A stretch of 64,000 nt of DNA from Stenotrophomonas sp. ZAC14D1_NAIMI4_1 (GTDB lineage: Bacteria > Pseudomonadota > Gammaproteobacteria > Xanthomonadales > Xanthomonadaceae): positions 62,001 through 126,000 of the forward strand of contig NZ_CP026001.1 of assembly GCF_003086775.1 (NCBI RefSeq). The letters run 5' to 3'. Under the pieces are notes generated by a model. That model was not told the origin of the DNA, ran no database searches, and was given only the letters and a program-made list of their open reading frames with translations. How positions within the stretch are numbered: the stretch's first letter is position 1; each line of letters opens with the position of its first letter. Shown here in pieces: positions 15,534-23,509 of this stretch. Both the position numbers and the translations under genes were made by a program.

Positions 15534-16736
15534 ATGAAGATCCAATCAACCCTGCTGGCTGCGGCCATGCTGGCTGCACTTGCCGCTGTGCCGGCCCATG
15601 CCGCGCAGGCGCTGCGTGCCGCCGCTGCCGGTGACCAGGTGCCCGCGGCGCTGGTGGCCGCGCCGCTGCCAGCCGATGACAGCGAGCGCGTGCCGCTGGC
15701 CTTCGCCTGGGCGCTGGACCCGGCGCAGCCGCTGCGGGCACCGGGCGCCTACGCGGCGGTCAGCCGCAGCTACTGGCAGCAGGTCGACGCCGCCGAACTG
15801 CAACGCGGCCTGGACCTGCCGCTGACCGCACCGGATGCCGTGATCCAGCTCAGCCCGGGCACCGGTGCACGCGCGCTGCCTGCCGAGGCACTGCAGGTGC
15901 GCGATGCGGCCGGCCGCAGCAGCGTGGCGCGCAGTGTCGATGCGCGGCAGCTGCAGGCTGCAGGCATGGCGGTGACCGATGGCAGCAGCATGCTGCGCAC
16001 TGGCGCCAGCAGCGCGGTGGGCACGTACCGGCTGCAGAGCGCGCAGGCGCAGGGCCGCTACGTGGTGCAGGTGCTGGAACCCAACAGCCCGGTGCGGCTG
16101 GAGGTGCAGGCCAGCCAGGCGCAGGTGCTGGCCGGTGGCAGCGTGCAGCTGCAGGCGCGCCTGCTGGAAGACGGCCCCAGTGCCGCGAAGCTGGCCGCGC
16201 GCCGCAGCAGCCTCGGCGGCGAAGCCCTGCTGGTGGCGCCCGACGGCCGCAGCTGGCCGCAGCGCCTGCTGCGTACCACCGATGGCAGCCTGCGTGCGCA
16301 GGTGCGCATTCCGGCAGAGGCCAGCACGGTGCAGGGCCTGTGGGAGCTGCAGGTGTTCGCCCAGGCCGATGGCGTGCTGCGCGATGGCAAGGTGGCCTTC
16401 GCGGTGGCGCAGCCGACCGCACGCTTCAGCGGCCAGGCCACGCCCGATGCGGCCAGCCGCCAGGTCAGCCTGCCGCTGCAGGTGGCCGCCGCGGGTCGCT
16501 ACGAGGCGCGCGGCACGCTGTACGCCACCGGCGCCGATGGCCAGTTGAAGCCGGTGGCGCAGGCGCACGCGGCCGCATGGTTCGAGGGCGCTGGCCGTGG
16601 CGCGCTGGTGCTGCCGTTCGACCAGGCCGCGCTGCCGGCCGGCTTCGGCGCACCGTATGAGCTGCGTGACCTGCAGCTGCAGGACCAGAGCCGGATGGCG
16701 CCGATCGAATCGCGCGCGCTGGCGCTGCGGTTCTGA
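15534..16736 (+). CDS. DUF4785-type exported protein
   Basis: A 400-residue protein with a signal peptide (LLAAAMLAALAAVPAHAA), mostly beta-rich, Ala/Gln-rich, ending PIESRALALRF. The arrangement of an N-terminal region followed by Ig-like segments (VRLEVQASQAQVLAGGSVQL; LWELQVFAQADGVLRDGKVA) fits DUF4785. It directly follows the lipase-like gene, and a helper or partner role for that enzyme is plausible but inferred. ATG 15534 is used, not 15528, because GAGGGAG would be too close to the latter. Confidence 0.65.
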   Translation: MKIQSTLLAAAMLAALAAVPAHAAQALRAAAAGDQVPAALVAAPLPADDSERVPLAFAWALDPAQPLRAPGAYAAVSRSYWQQVDAAELQRGLDLPLTAPDAVIQLSPGTGARALPAEALQVRDAAGRSSVARSVDARQLQAAGMAVTDGSSMLRTGASSAVGTYRLQSAQAQGRYVVQVLEPNSPVRLEVQASQAQVLAGGSVQLQARLLEDGPSAAKLAARRSSLGGEALLVAPDGRSWPQRLLRTTDGSLRAQVRIPAEASTVQGLWELQVFAQADGVLRDGKVAFAVAQPTARFSGQATPDAASRQVSLPLQVAAAGRYEARGTLYATGADGQLKPVAQAHAAAWFEGAGRGALVLPFDQAALPAGFGAPYELRDLQLQDQSRMAPIESRALALRF

Positions 16737-16794
16737 GGAGCGCGTGGCGGGTCGGATTCCCCGGCCCGCTGCACCGGCATGACATGACCGCGGG

Positions 16795-16881
16795 GTAGAG
16801 TCGACTGTTAGTCGACTAGCCTCCCAACAGACCGCGAGAACCCCGCGCTGCGCGCGATAGTCGACTAACAGTCGACTCTAC
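16795..16881. repeat. GTAG-type REP doublet (GTAGAGTCGACTG class)
   Basis: Head-to-head copies, GTAGAGTCGACTGTTAGTCG at 16795 and the reverse ending CAGTCGACTCTAC at 16881, enclose about 40 bases. It sits between two convergent genes (DUF4785 and the ABC ATPase), where such elements often mark transcript ends. Confidence 0.85.
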
Positions 16882-16904
16882 CGCCGTCCCGCCGTCCCGC
16901 CGGA

Positions 16905-17756
16905 TTACCCCGCGTACGCGGTCAAGACCCCATTCTGTTCCACCACGCTGATCGCCCCGCCGAATACCGCCGACAGCGGTTCGTCGCGCAGCAGTTCATC
17001 GCGCGTGCCGTCGGCCAGCACGCGGCCGTCGCGCAGCAGCACCACGCGTTCGATCTCGGGAATCACTTCCTCGATATGGTGGGTCACCAGCACCAGGGTG
17101 ATGCCCTGCTGGGCCAGCACGCGCATGGTCGCCACCAGCTGCTGCCGCGCCACCAGGTCCAGCCCGGTGGAGGGCTCATCCAGCAGCAGCGCCTGCGGCC
17201 GGTTGACCAGGGCGCGGGCGATCAGCACGCGGCGGGTCTCGCCGGCCGACAGCTCGGCATAGGCGCGCTCGCGCAGGGCCAGTGCGCCGGTCATCGCCAG
17301 CGTCTCGCCCACCCGTGCCCGCATGTCCGCCGTCACCTCGCGGAACGCCGGCACCACGTAGCTGGCGAAGAAGCCGGACAGCACCGCCTGTTCCACGGTC
17401 AGCCCGGGCATGTCGGACAGGTTGCTGCTGAGGTCGCCGGTGACGATGCCCAGCTGCGAACGCAGGCGATCGACCTGCCAGCGGTTCTGCCCCAGAACCT
17501 TCACCGCCACCCGGCCGTCGGCCTGGGCCAGCGGGTACAGCTCGCGGGTGATCAGCTTGATGAACGTCGATTTGCCGCAGCCGTTCGGGCCCAGCAGCGC
17601 GGTGTGCTGGCCCTGCGCGATGCGCAGGCTGAGCCCGTGCAGGACCTTCACCTGGCCGCGGACCACGCTGGCGTGGTCCAGTTCGATCAGCGGCGGCAAC
17701 TCCGCGGCGGACGGGGCAGTGGTAATGGCGCGGGTGCGCGGATCAAGGCTCGACAA
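16905..17756 (-). CDS. ABC transporter ATP-binding protein
   Basis: A 283-residue ATPase subunit with Walker A GPNGCGKST (56-64), signature LSAGE in YAELSAGETRR, Walker B ALLLDEPSTGLD and the switch His in VLVTHHIEEV. The THHIEE segment and overall order resemble YlmA/ModF-like or iron-complex ATPases. No permease or binding protein is adjacent, so the substrate and even a transport role are unknown. ATG 17756 is used; the first about 20 residues are likely disordered. It is divergent from the desaturase gene. Confidence 0.88.
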   Translation of the reverse strand: MSSLDPRTRAITTAPSAAELPPLIELDHASVVRGQVKVLHGLSLRIAQGQHTALLGPNGCGKSTFIKLITRELYPLAQADGRVAVKVLGQNRWQVDRLRSQLGIVTGDLSSNLSDMPGLTVEQAVLSGFFASYVVPAFREVTADMRARVGETLAMTGALALRERAYAELSAGETRRVLIARALVNRPQALLLDEPSTGLDLVARQQLVATMRVLAQQGITLVLVTHHIEEVIPEIERVVLLRDGRVLADGTRDELLRDEPLSAVFGGAISVVEQNGVLTAYAG

Positions 17757-17878
17757 CTCAGGTCCCCAACTGTGAACGGTGGCACTTTATGACGGTGCAC
17801 GACGACCGTCGCGAGGGTGCAGTTTGCAACTTAAGCGCCCATCATGTCTGCCATCCCGCGTCGATCTGGAGTGCCGCC

Positions 17879-19081
17879 ATGCCCGATGCCCTGATCTCCC
17901 TGCTTACCGGTGGCGTGCTCGGCCTGGGTGGCTGGGCCATGCTGGCGGTGCTGCTGGTATTCACCCAGCTCACCATCTTCTCGGTCACGCTGTACCTGCA
18001 CCGCAGCCAGGCGCATCGCGGAGTCGATTTCCATCCGGCCGTCGCGCATGTGTTCCGCTTCTGGCTGTGGCTGACCACCTCGATGATCACCCGTGAGTGG
18101 GTGGCCATCCACCGCAAGCACCACGCCAAGGTGGAAACCGAGGACGACCCGCACAGCCCGGTCACCCGTGGCATCGGCAAGGTGTTCTGGCACGGCGTGG
18201 AGCTCTACCGCGAGGCCCGCGGCATGCGTGCGGATATCGAACAGTACGGCCGTGGCACCCCGGACGATGCCATCGAGCGCCACCTTTACACCCCGCGCGC
18301 CACCCTCGGCCCGGTGCTGCTGCTGGCCATCAACAGCGTGCTGTTCGGCCTGCCCGGCGTGGCCCTGTGGGCGATCCAGATGGCGTGGATCCCGTTCTGG
18401 GCCGCAGGCGTGGTCAACGGCCTGGGCCACTGGTGGGGCTACCGCAACTACGAGTCGGCCGACACGTCCACCAACCTCACGCCGTGGGCGTTCTGGATTG
18501 GTGGCGAGGAACTGCACAACAACCACCATGCCTTCCCCAGCTCGGCGCGCTTTGCCATGCGGCGCTGGGAGTTCGACATCGGCTGGAGCGCGATCCGCGT
18601 GCTGCAGGCGCTGCGCCTGGCCAAGGTGCTGCGCGTTGCACCGGCCATGGACGTGCGCCCGAACATTGCCGTGCCCGATGCCGAGACCCTGAAGGCGCTG
18701 CTCTCGCACCGCTTCCAGGCGATGACCGATTACCAGCGCAACGTGTTCATGCCGGCCCTGCGCGAGGAAGCCACGCAGGCCGGGGCGAAGCTGCGCCGCC
18801 TGTTGCCGCGCCGCCTGCGCCTTGGCCTGGTCAACGATGGCCGCTGGCTGCAGCCCGACAACCGCGCCCAGCTCAGCGCGTGGGTTGCGCAGCGCCCGCG
18901 CATCCGCACCCTGGTGGAATACCGCGCGCGCCTTGCCGCGCTGCTGGAAGCCCGTGGCCACGATGCCGCCGAGCGCCTGCGCCACCTGCAGGCGTGGTGC
19001 CACGAGGCCGAGGAAAGCGGCATCGCTGCGCTGCAGGCGTACGCCGCGCGGTTGAAGGGCTACACCCTGGTGGGCGCATGA
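17879..19081 (+). CDS. Membrane fatty-acid desaturase (acyl-CoA/phospholipid delta-9 type)
   Basis: A 400-residue integral membrane di-iron enzyme that introduces a double bond into acyl chains, adjusting membrane fluidity. Three His boxes are present: HRSQAH, HRKHH and HNNHH. There are four hydrophobic segments, starting with LAVLLVFTQLTIFSVTLYL. The C-terminal about 110 residues (ATQAGAKLRRLL onward) extend beyond the desaturase core and look helical and cytosolic. ATG 17879 follows GGAG; the upstream frame to 17789 has no ribosome site. The next gene overlaps the stop (ATGA), so translation may be coupled. Confidence 0.92.
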   Translation: MPDALISLLTGGVLGLGGWAMLAVLLVFTQLTIFSVTLYLHRSQAHRGVDFHPAVAHVFRFWLWLTTSMITREWVAIHRKHHAKVETEDDPHSPVTRGIGKVFWHGVELYREARGMRADIEQYGRGTPDDAIERHLYTPRATLGPVLLLAINSVLFGLPGVALWAIQMAWIPFWAAGVVNGLGHWWGYRNYESADTSTNLTPWAFWIGGEELHNNHHAFPSSARFAMRRWEFDIGWSAIRVLQALRLAKVLRVAPAMDVRPNIAVPDAETLKALLSHRFQAMTDYQRNVFMPALREEATQAGAKLRRLLPRRLRLGLVNDGRWLQPDNRAQLSAWVAQRPRIRTLVEYRARLAALLEARGHDAAERLRHLQAWCHEAEESGIAALQAYAARLKGYTLVGA

Positions 19082-19407
19082 GGCAGCTGCTGGTTCCGCT
19101 GCTGTGCCTGCTGCCGCTGGCCGCGGCAGCGCAGGTCAGTGACACCGCCACCTACCTGCAGCGCATGGACAGCGACGGCGATGGCAAGGTCAGCGAAACC
19201 GAATACGTGCAGTGGATGCTGTATGCCTTCGACCACATGGACCGCAACGGCGACGGTGTGCTGACCGCCGATGAACTGCCCGGTGGCAAGGGCAGGCCGA
19301 TCACCCGCGAGCAGCAGCGCCAGGTGATCGTGCAGCGCTTCCACAAGCAGGACGCCAATGGCGATGGGTACCTGGACGCACGCGAACTGTCGGCACCGCC
19401 GCGCTGA
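19078..19407 (+). CDS. Small secreted EF-hand calcium-binding protein
   Basis: A 109-residue protein with a signal peptide (MRQLLVPLLCLLPLAAAAQ) and three EF-hand loops: DSDGDGKVSETE, DRNGDGVLTADE and DANGDGYLDARE, each with acidic residues at the calcium-ligand positions 1, 3, 5 and 12. It starts inside the stop codon of the desaturase gene (ATGA), so the two are translationally linked, although one is a membrane enzyme and the other periplasmic. Such calmodulin-like proteins are common in Xanthomonadaceae; the partner is unknown. Confidence 0.88.
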   Translation: MRQLLVPLLCLLPLAAAAQVSDTATYLQRMDSDGDGKVSETEYVQWMLYAFDHMDRNGDGVLTADELPGGKGRPITREQQRQVIVQRFHKQDANGDGYLDARELSAPPR

Positions 19408-19414
19408 CGTTGCG

Positions 19415-19488
19415 GTAGCGCCGGGCCATGCGCGGCGAGCGCAGGGGCGTGGACGGGACGCCTGCCGCCGGGCACGGCCCGGCGCTAC
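19415..19488. repeat. GTAG-type REP doublet (GTAGCGCCGGGCC class)
   Basis: Starts GTAGCGCCGGGCCATGC at 19415 and ends GGCCCGGCGCTAC at 19488, with about 30 bases between the palindromes. It separates the EF-hand gene from mutM. Confidence 0.85.
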
Positions 19489-19532
19489 CGGTTGGTGACG
19501 GATCGCGTGTCGTGCGGGCGTAGAATCAGCCC

Positions 19533-20345
19533 ATGCCTGAACTGCCCGAAGTAGAAACCACCCGCCGCGGCCTGGCGCCGCACCTGGAAGGCCGCCGCGT
19601 CCACGGGGTGATCCTGCGCCGCGCCGACCTGCGCTGGCCGATTCCGCCGGAGGTGGCCGATCTGCTGCCGGGGCAGCGCATCGAGGCGGTGCGCCGGCGC
19701 GCAAAGTATCTGCTGCTGGATACCGCCGTCGGCAGCGCCGTGCTGCACCTGGGCATGTCCGGCAGCCTGCGCGTGCTGCCGGGCGATACCCCGCTGCGCG
19801 CGCACGACCATGTGGATATCAGCCTGGACAATGGCCGCCTGCTGCGCTTCAACGACCCGCGGCGCTTCGGCAGCCTGCTCTGGCAGCCGGCCGGTGAGGT
19901 CCACCCGCTGCTGCAGGGGCTGGGCCCGGAGCCGCTGGACGACGCCTTCGACGGCGACTACCTGTTCGAACGCAGCCGCGGCCGCAGCGCGCCAGTGAAG
20001 ACCTTCCTGATGGACCAGGCGGTGGTGGTCGGGGTGGGCAACATCTACGCCGCCGAAAGCCTGTTCAAGGCTGGCATCAGCCCGCTGCGTGAAGCCGGCA
20101 AGGTCTCGCGTGAACGCTATCGTCGGCTCGCCCGCGAAGTGAAGGACACCCTCGGCTATGCCATCACCCGCGGCGGCACCACCCTGCGCGACTTCATCAG
20201 CCCCGATGGCGCCCCGGGCTACTTCGAGCAGGAGTTGCTGGTCTATGGCCGCGACGGCCTGCCGTGCCCGCAGTGCGGGCGCCCGCTCAAGCACGCGATG
20301 ATCGGCCAGCGCGCCAGCGTGTGGTGCAGCCGCTGCCAGCGCTGA
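19533..20345 (+). CDS. mutM: Formamidopyrimidine-DNA glycosylase (Fpg/MutM)
   Basis: Removes 8-oxoguanine and ring-opened purines and nicks the abasic site. The 270-residue protein begins MPELPEVE, which after Met removal gives the catalytic N-terminal Pro and Glu3. The conserved Lys in RRAKYLLL, the H2TH region ([15 protein letters not shown]), and the C-terminal zinc finger CPQC...CSRC are all present. Full family length. A REP doublet separates it from the gene before, so it probably has its own promoter. Confidence 0.97.
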   Translation: MPELPEVETTRRGLAPHLEGRRVHGVILRRADLRWPIPPEVADLLPGQRIEAVRRRAKYLLLDTAVGSAVLHLGMSGSLRVLPGDTPLRAHDHVDISLDNGRLLRFNDPRRFGSLLWQPAGEVHPLLQGLGPEPLDDAFDGDYLFERSRGRSAPVKTFLMDQAVVVGVGNIYAAESLFKAGISPLREAGKVSRERYRRLAREVKDTLGYAITRGGTTLRDFISPDGAPGYFEQELLVYGRDGLPCPQCGRPLKHAMIGQRASVWCSRCQR

Positions 20346-20412
20346 ATCTCTTCATGCAGCGGACGCGGGCGGCGTTATAGTCCGCACAGCATCCGCTGCG
20401 GGGGAGGTTGCG

Positions 20413-20979
20413 ATGGACGAAGGACCGGATATCACTGTCTGGCTGGATGCCGCGCGCGGTGGCGACCGCACGGCGCTGGACCGCGTGCTGACCACGCTTT
20501 ACCAGGAACTGCACGGCATGGCCCGGCGCCAGCTGGCCGGCCAGCAGGGGCGCACCCTGGACGCCACCTCGCTGGTCCACGAGTCCTACCTGAAACTGCT
20601 GGGCAGCCGCGGCGCGGCACGCTTCGAGGATCGCGCGCACTTCTTCGCCTATGCCGCCTCGGCCATGCGCAGCGTGGTGGTCGACTACGCGCGCAACCGG
20701 CTGGCGCGCAAGCGCGGCGGCGACCTGAAGCGGGTGGCCGAGATCCCCGAGAACAGCAGCAGCGGCGTGCGCCTGGACGAAGACCTGCTGGCGCTGGATG
20801 TCGCCCTGGAGCGGCTGCAGGCGGTCGATGTGCACCTGGCGCGGGTGGTCGAGCTGCGCTATTTCGCGGGCCTGTCCGAACAGGAGATCGCCGAACTCAG
20901 CCAGCGCTCGGAGCGCAGCATCCGCCGCGACTGGCAGAAGGCGCGGTTGTTCCTGCTGGCGGCGATGCGCGGCGACTGA
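20413..20979 (+). CDS. ECF-subfamily RNA polymerase sigma factor (TIGR02999-like)
   Basis: A 188-residue sigma factor with region 2 (LTTLYQELHGMARRQLAGQQ ... LVHESYLKLL) and region 4 (LRYFAGLSEQEIAELSQRSE RSIRRDW split by a loop). The HxMARRxL and ESYLKL words are typical of the TIGR02999 ECF group, whose genes usually sit next to a Ser/Thr kinase rather than an anti-sigma factor. That is the case here: the kinase begins 17 bases later. The ATG at 20413 follows GGGGGAGG. The pair probably forms a phosphorylation-controlled transcription switch; the target genes are unknown. Confidence 0.93.
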   Translation: MDEGPDITVWLDAARGGDRTALDRVLTTLYQELHGMARRQLAGQQGRTLDATSLVHESYLKLLGSRGAARFEDRAHFFAYAASAMRSVVVDYARNRLARKRGGDLKRVAEIPENSSSGVRLDEDLLALDVALERLQAVDVHLARVVELRYFAGLSEQEIAELSQRSERSIRRDWQKARLFLLAAMRGD

Positions 20980-20995
20980 GGCGCGCAGGCCGACC

Positions 20996-23461
20996 ATGGA
21001 TGCCGCGCGCTGGCAGCAACTGTCGTCCTGGCTGGACCAGCTGCTGGAGCTGGCCCCGGAGGCGCGGAAGCTGCGCCTGCAGCGCCTGGCCGAGCATGAC
21101 CCGACCCTGGGCCGCGACCTGGAACACCTGCTGCTGCAGGAGGCCGACAGCCAGGAGTTCATGGCCCAGCCGCTGTGGACCGCACCGCCACCGGGGCGCG
21201 CCGGCAGCCAGGTAGGCCCTTACCGCCTGCTGGGTCCACTGGGCGAAGGCGGCATGGGCGAAGTCTGGCTGGCCGAGCGCTGCGACGGCCTGTACCAGCG
21301 CCAGGTGGCACTGAAACTGCTGCGCAGCGGCGTGGCCGACCCCGGGCTGCGGCAGCGCTTCGGCCGCGAGCGGCAGATCCTGGCCCGCCTGCAGCATCCG
21401 CACCTGGCCCAGCTGCTGGATGCCGGCGTGGACCAGCACGGCCAGCCCTACCTGGCGCTGGACTACGTGGAAGGCGAACCGATCAGCGATTACTGCCGGC
21501 GCCTGCAGCCCCCGCTGGAAACCCGCCTGCAGCTGATGCTGCAGGTCTGCGCGGTGGTCAGCCATGCCCATGCCAACCTGGTGGTGCACCGCGACCTGAA
21601 GCCCTCCAACATCCTGGTGCGCGCCGATGGCACGGTGAAGCTGCTCGATTTCGGCATTGCCGCGCTGCTCGACCACGACGATGCCGACGCCACCCACCCG
21701 CCCACCGAGGTGCGCGCGTTCACCCTGCACTACGCCGCGCCGGAACAGGTGCGCGGCGAGGCGGTGACCACCCTCACCGATGTCTACTCGCTGGGCGTGG
21801 TGCTGTTCGAGGTGGTGACCGGGCACAAGCCCTACCGCCTGCGCCGGCACAGCGATGCCGAATGGGAACGGTCGATCCTGGACGTGCAGGTCCCGCGCGC
21901 CTCGGCGCTGCTGCAGCGCCTGGCCGACCAGCCGGGTGCCGCCCGGCGCGCGCTGCAGCGGCAGGCCCGGCAGCTGCGCGGCGACCTCGACGTACTGCTG
22001 GAAAAAGCGCTGCAGAAAGATCCCGCACAGCGCTACGCCTCGGCCGAGGCGCTGGCCGGCGACCTGCAACGCTACCTGCAGGGCCGGCCGATCCAGGCCC
22101 GGCCGCCCGGCGTGGGCTACCGGGTGAACAAGTACATCGGCCGCCACCGCTGGGGCGTGGCGCTGGCCTTGCTGGCGGTGCTGGCCCTGCTCGGGACCAC
22201 CTCCATCGCGCTGTGGCAGGCGCGCCAGGCACAGGCGGAAATGGCCCGCGCGCAGGCGATGCAGGATTTCACCGTCAGCCTGTTCGACAAGGCGGCCAGT
22301 GAGCGCCATGGCCATTTCGACGTGCCGCAGCTGCTGGCCACCGGGCAGCAGCGCGGTGAGGCCGAGCTGGCCGACCAGCCCCTGGCGCTGGCCGAACTGG
22401 AAGGCGTGATCGGCCGCCTGCGGATCGGCCTGGGCGACTACCAGCTGGCCCTGCAGACCCTGGACCAGCAACGCCGGCTGCTGCAGCAGGTGGACGACGT
22501 GCCGCCCGCCCTGCAGCTGGAAGCGGTGACCCAGCGGGGTCGCGCGCTGCGCATGCTGGGCCGCGACCGCGATTGCCTGGCGCACCTGCAACCGCTGCAG
22601 CCATTGGCCGCCAGCGAAGCCGACGCACTGCCGGCGACGGTGGCCGAGTTCCACAGCCAGCTGGGTCGCTGCCAGGCGCAGCTGGGCAATGCGGAGGCGG
22701 CGCGCGCGTCATTCGAACAGGCCCTCGCCCTGCGCCACGAGGGCATCGGCCAGCGCTTTGGCCGCGCCGAATCGCTGGCCGACCTGGCCGGGCTGGATGC
22801 CAGCGCCGGCGACCTGCCTGCGGCGCTGGCCGGTTACCAGCAGGCGTTGGGCCTGCTGGACCAGCCGAGCGATGGCCGCAGCCCGCAGGTGATCGGCCTG
22901 CACCGCCAGCGGGGCGAAGTGCTGGCGCGGCAAGGCAGGACCGAGGCCGCTGCCAGCGAACTGGACCTGGCCTGGCAGGCAGCACAGGACGCCTGGGGCC
23001 CGCGCCATCCCGAGGCGCTGGTGGTACGCCGCGCCCGCGCGATGCTGGCCCTGCAGCGCGGGCAGGGCGAGCAGGCAGGGCAGGAGCTGCAGCAGGTCCA
23101 GGCGCAGTTGCTGGCCGCGTTGGGCCCGGCCCACCGCGAGGTGGGCCAGGGCGAGTTCGCACTGGGGCAATGGGCCAGCGATCGGGGGGATGCCGCTCTG
23201 GCCGCCAGGCACTACGCGCGGGCGGTGGCGATCTGGCGCCAGCCCGACCACACCGCCCTGCTGCCGCAGGCGTTGCTGGCACAGGCAAGCGCGCTGCAGC
23301 AGGCCGGGCAGCCGGGCCCCGCGCGCGCTGCGCTGGCCGAAGCGCGCCAGCTGCTGCTGGCCCAGCGCGGGGCGCACGCCCCGGCACTGCGTGAGCTGGA
23401 CGCGCGGCTGGCCGCGCTGGCACAGCCTGAACCAGCCGTACAGCCCTCCGCTGCCCGTTAA
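20996..23461 (+). CDS. Membrane-anchored Hanks-type Ser/Thr protein kinase with periplasmic TPR region
   Basis: An 821-residue protein. The kinase domain (about 75-345) is complete: Gly-loop GEGGMGEV (83-90), Lys107 in VALKLL, catalytic HRDLKPSN (Asp200), and DFG with Asp218. One transmembrane helix (386-407, WGVALALLAVLALLG) follows. The outer part (about 410-810) holds TPR-like helical repeats rich in Ala/Leu/Gln. The N-terminal 70 residues resemble the sigma-linked region seen in this kinase group. It follows the ECF sigma gene by 17 bases, so it likely phosphorylates the sigma factor on an envelope signal; that link is inferred from known sigma-kinase pairs. Confidence 0.93.
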   Translation: MDAARWQQLSSWLDQLLELAPEARKLRLQRLAEHDPTLGRDLEHLLLQEADSQEFMAQPLWTAPPPGRAGSQVGPYRLLGPLGEGGMGEVWLAERCDGLYQRQVALKLLRSGVADPGLRQRFGRERQILARLQHPHLAQLLDAGVDQHGQPYLALDYVEGEPISDYCRRLQPPLETRLQLMLQVCAVVSHAHANLVVHRDLKPSNILVRADGTVKLLDFGIAALLDHDDADATHPPTEVRAFTLHYAAPEQVRGEAVTTLTDVYSLGVVLFEVVTGHKPYRLRRHSDAEWERSILDVQVPRASALLQRLADQPGAARRALQRQARQLRGDLDVLLEKALQKDPAQRYASAEALAGDLQRYLQGRPIQARPPGVGYRVNKYIGRHRWGVALALLAVLALLGTTSIALWQARQAQAEMARAQAMQDFTVSLFDKAASERHGHFDVPQLLATGQQRGEAELADQPLALAELEGVIGRLRIGLGDYQLALQTLDQQRRLLQQVDDVPPALQLEAVTQRGRALRMLGRDRDCLAHLQPLQPLAASEADALPATVAEFHSQLGRCQAQLGNAEAARASFEQALALRHEGIGQRFGRAESLADLAGLDASAGDLPAALAGYQQALGLLDQPSDGRSPQVIGLHRQRGEVLARQGRTEAAASELDLAWQAAQDAWGPRHPEALVVRRARAMLALQRGQGEQAGQELQQVQAQLLAALGPAHREVGQGEFALGQWASDRGDAALAARHYARAVAIWRQPDHTALLPQALLAQASALQQAGQPGPARAALAEARQLLLAQRGAHAPALRELDARLAALAQPEPAVQPSAAR

Positions 23462-23509
23462 CGTTTGTCTGCCTATGATGGCCGACCTTTCCCTTGCTTC
23501 CGCGCCTGC

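Noticed and set aside
16905..17756. Molybdate or iron ABC system
   Set aside because: No permease or binding-protein gene is adjacent, so a substrate cannot be assigned.
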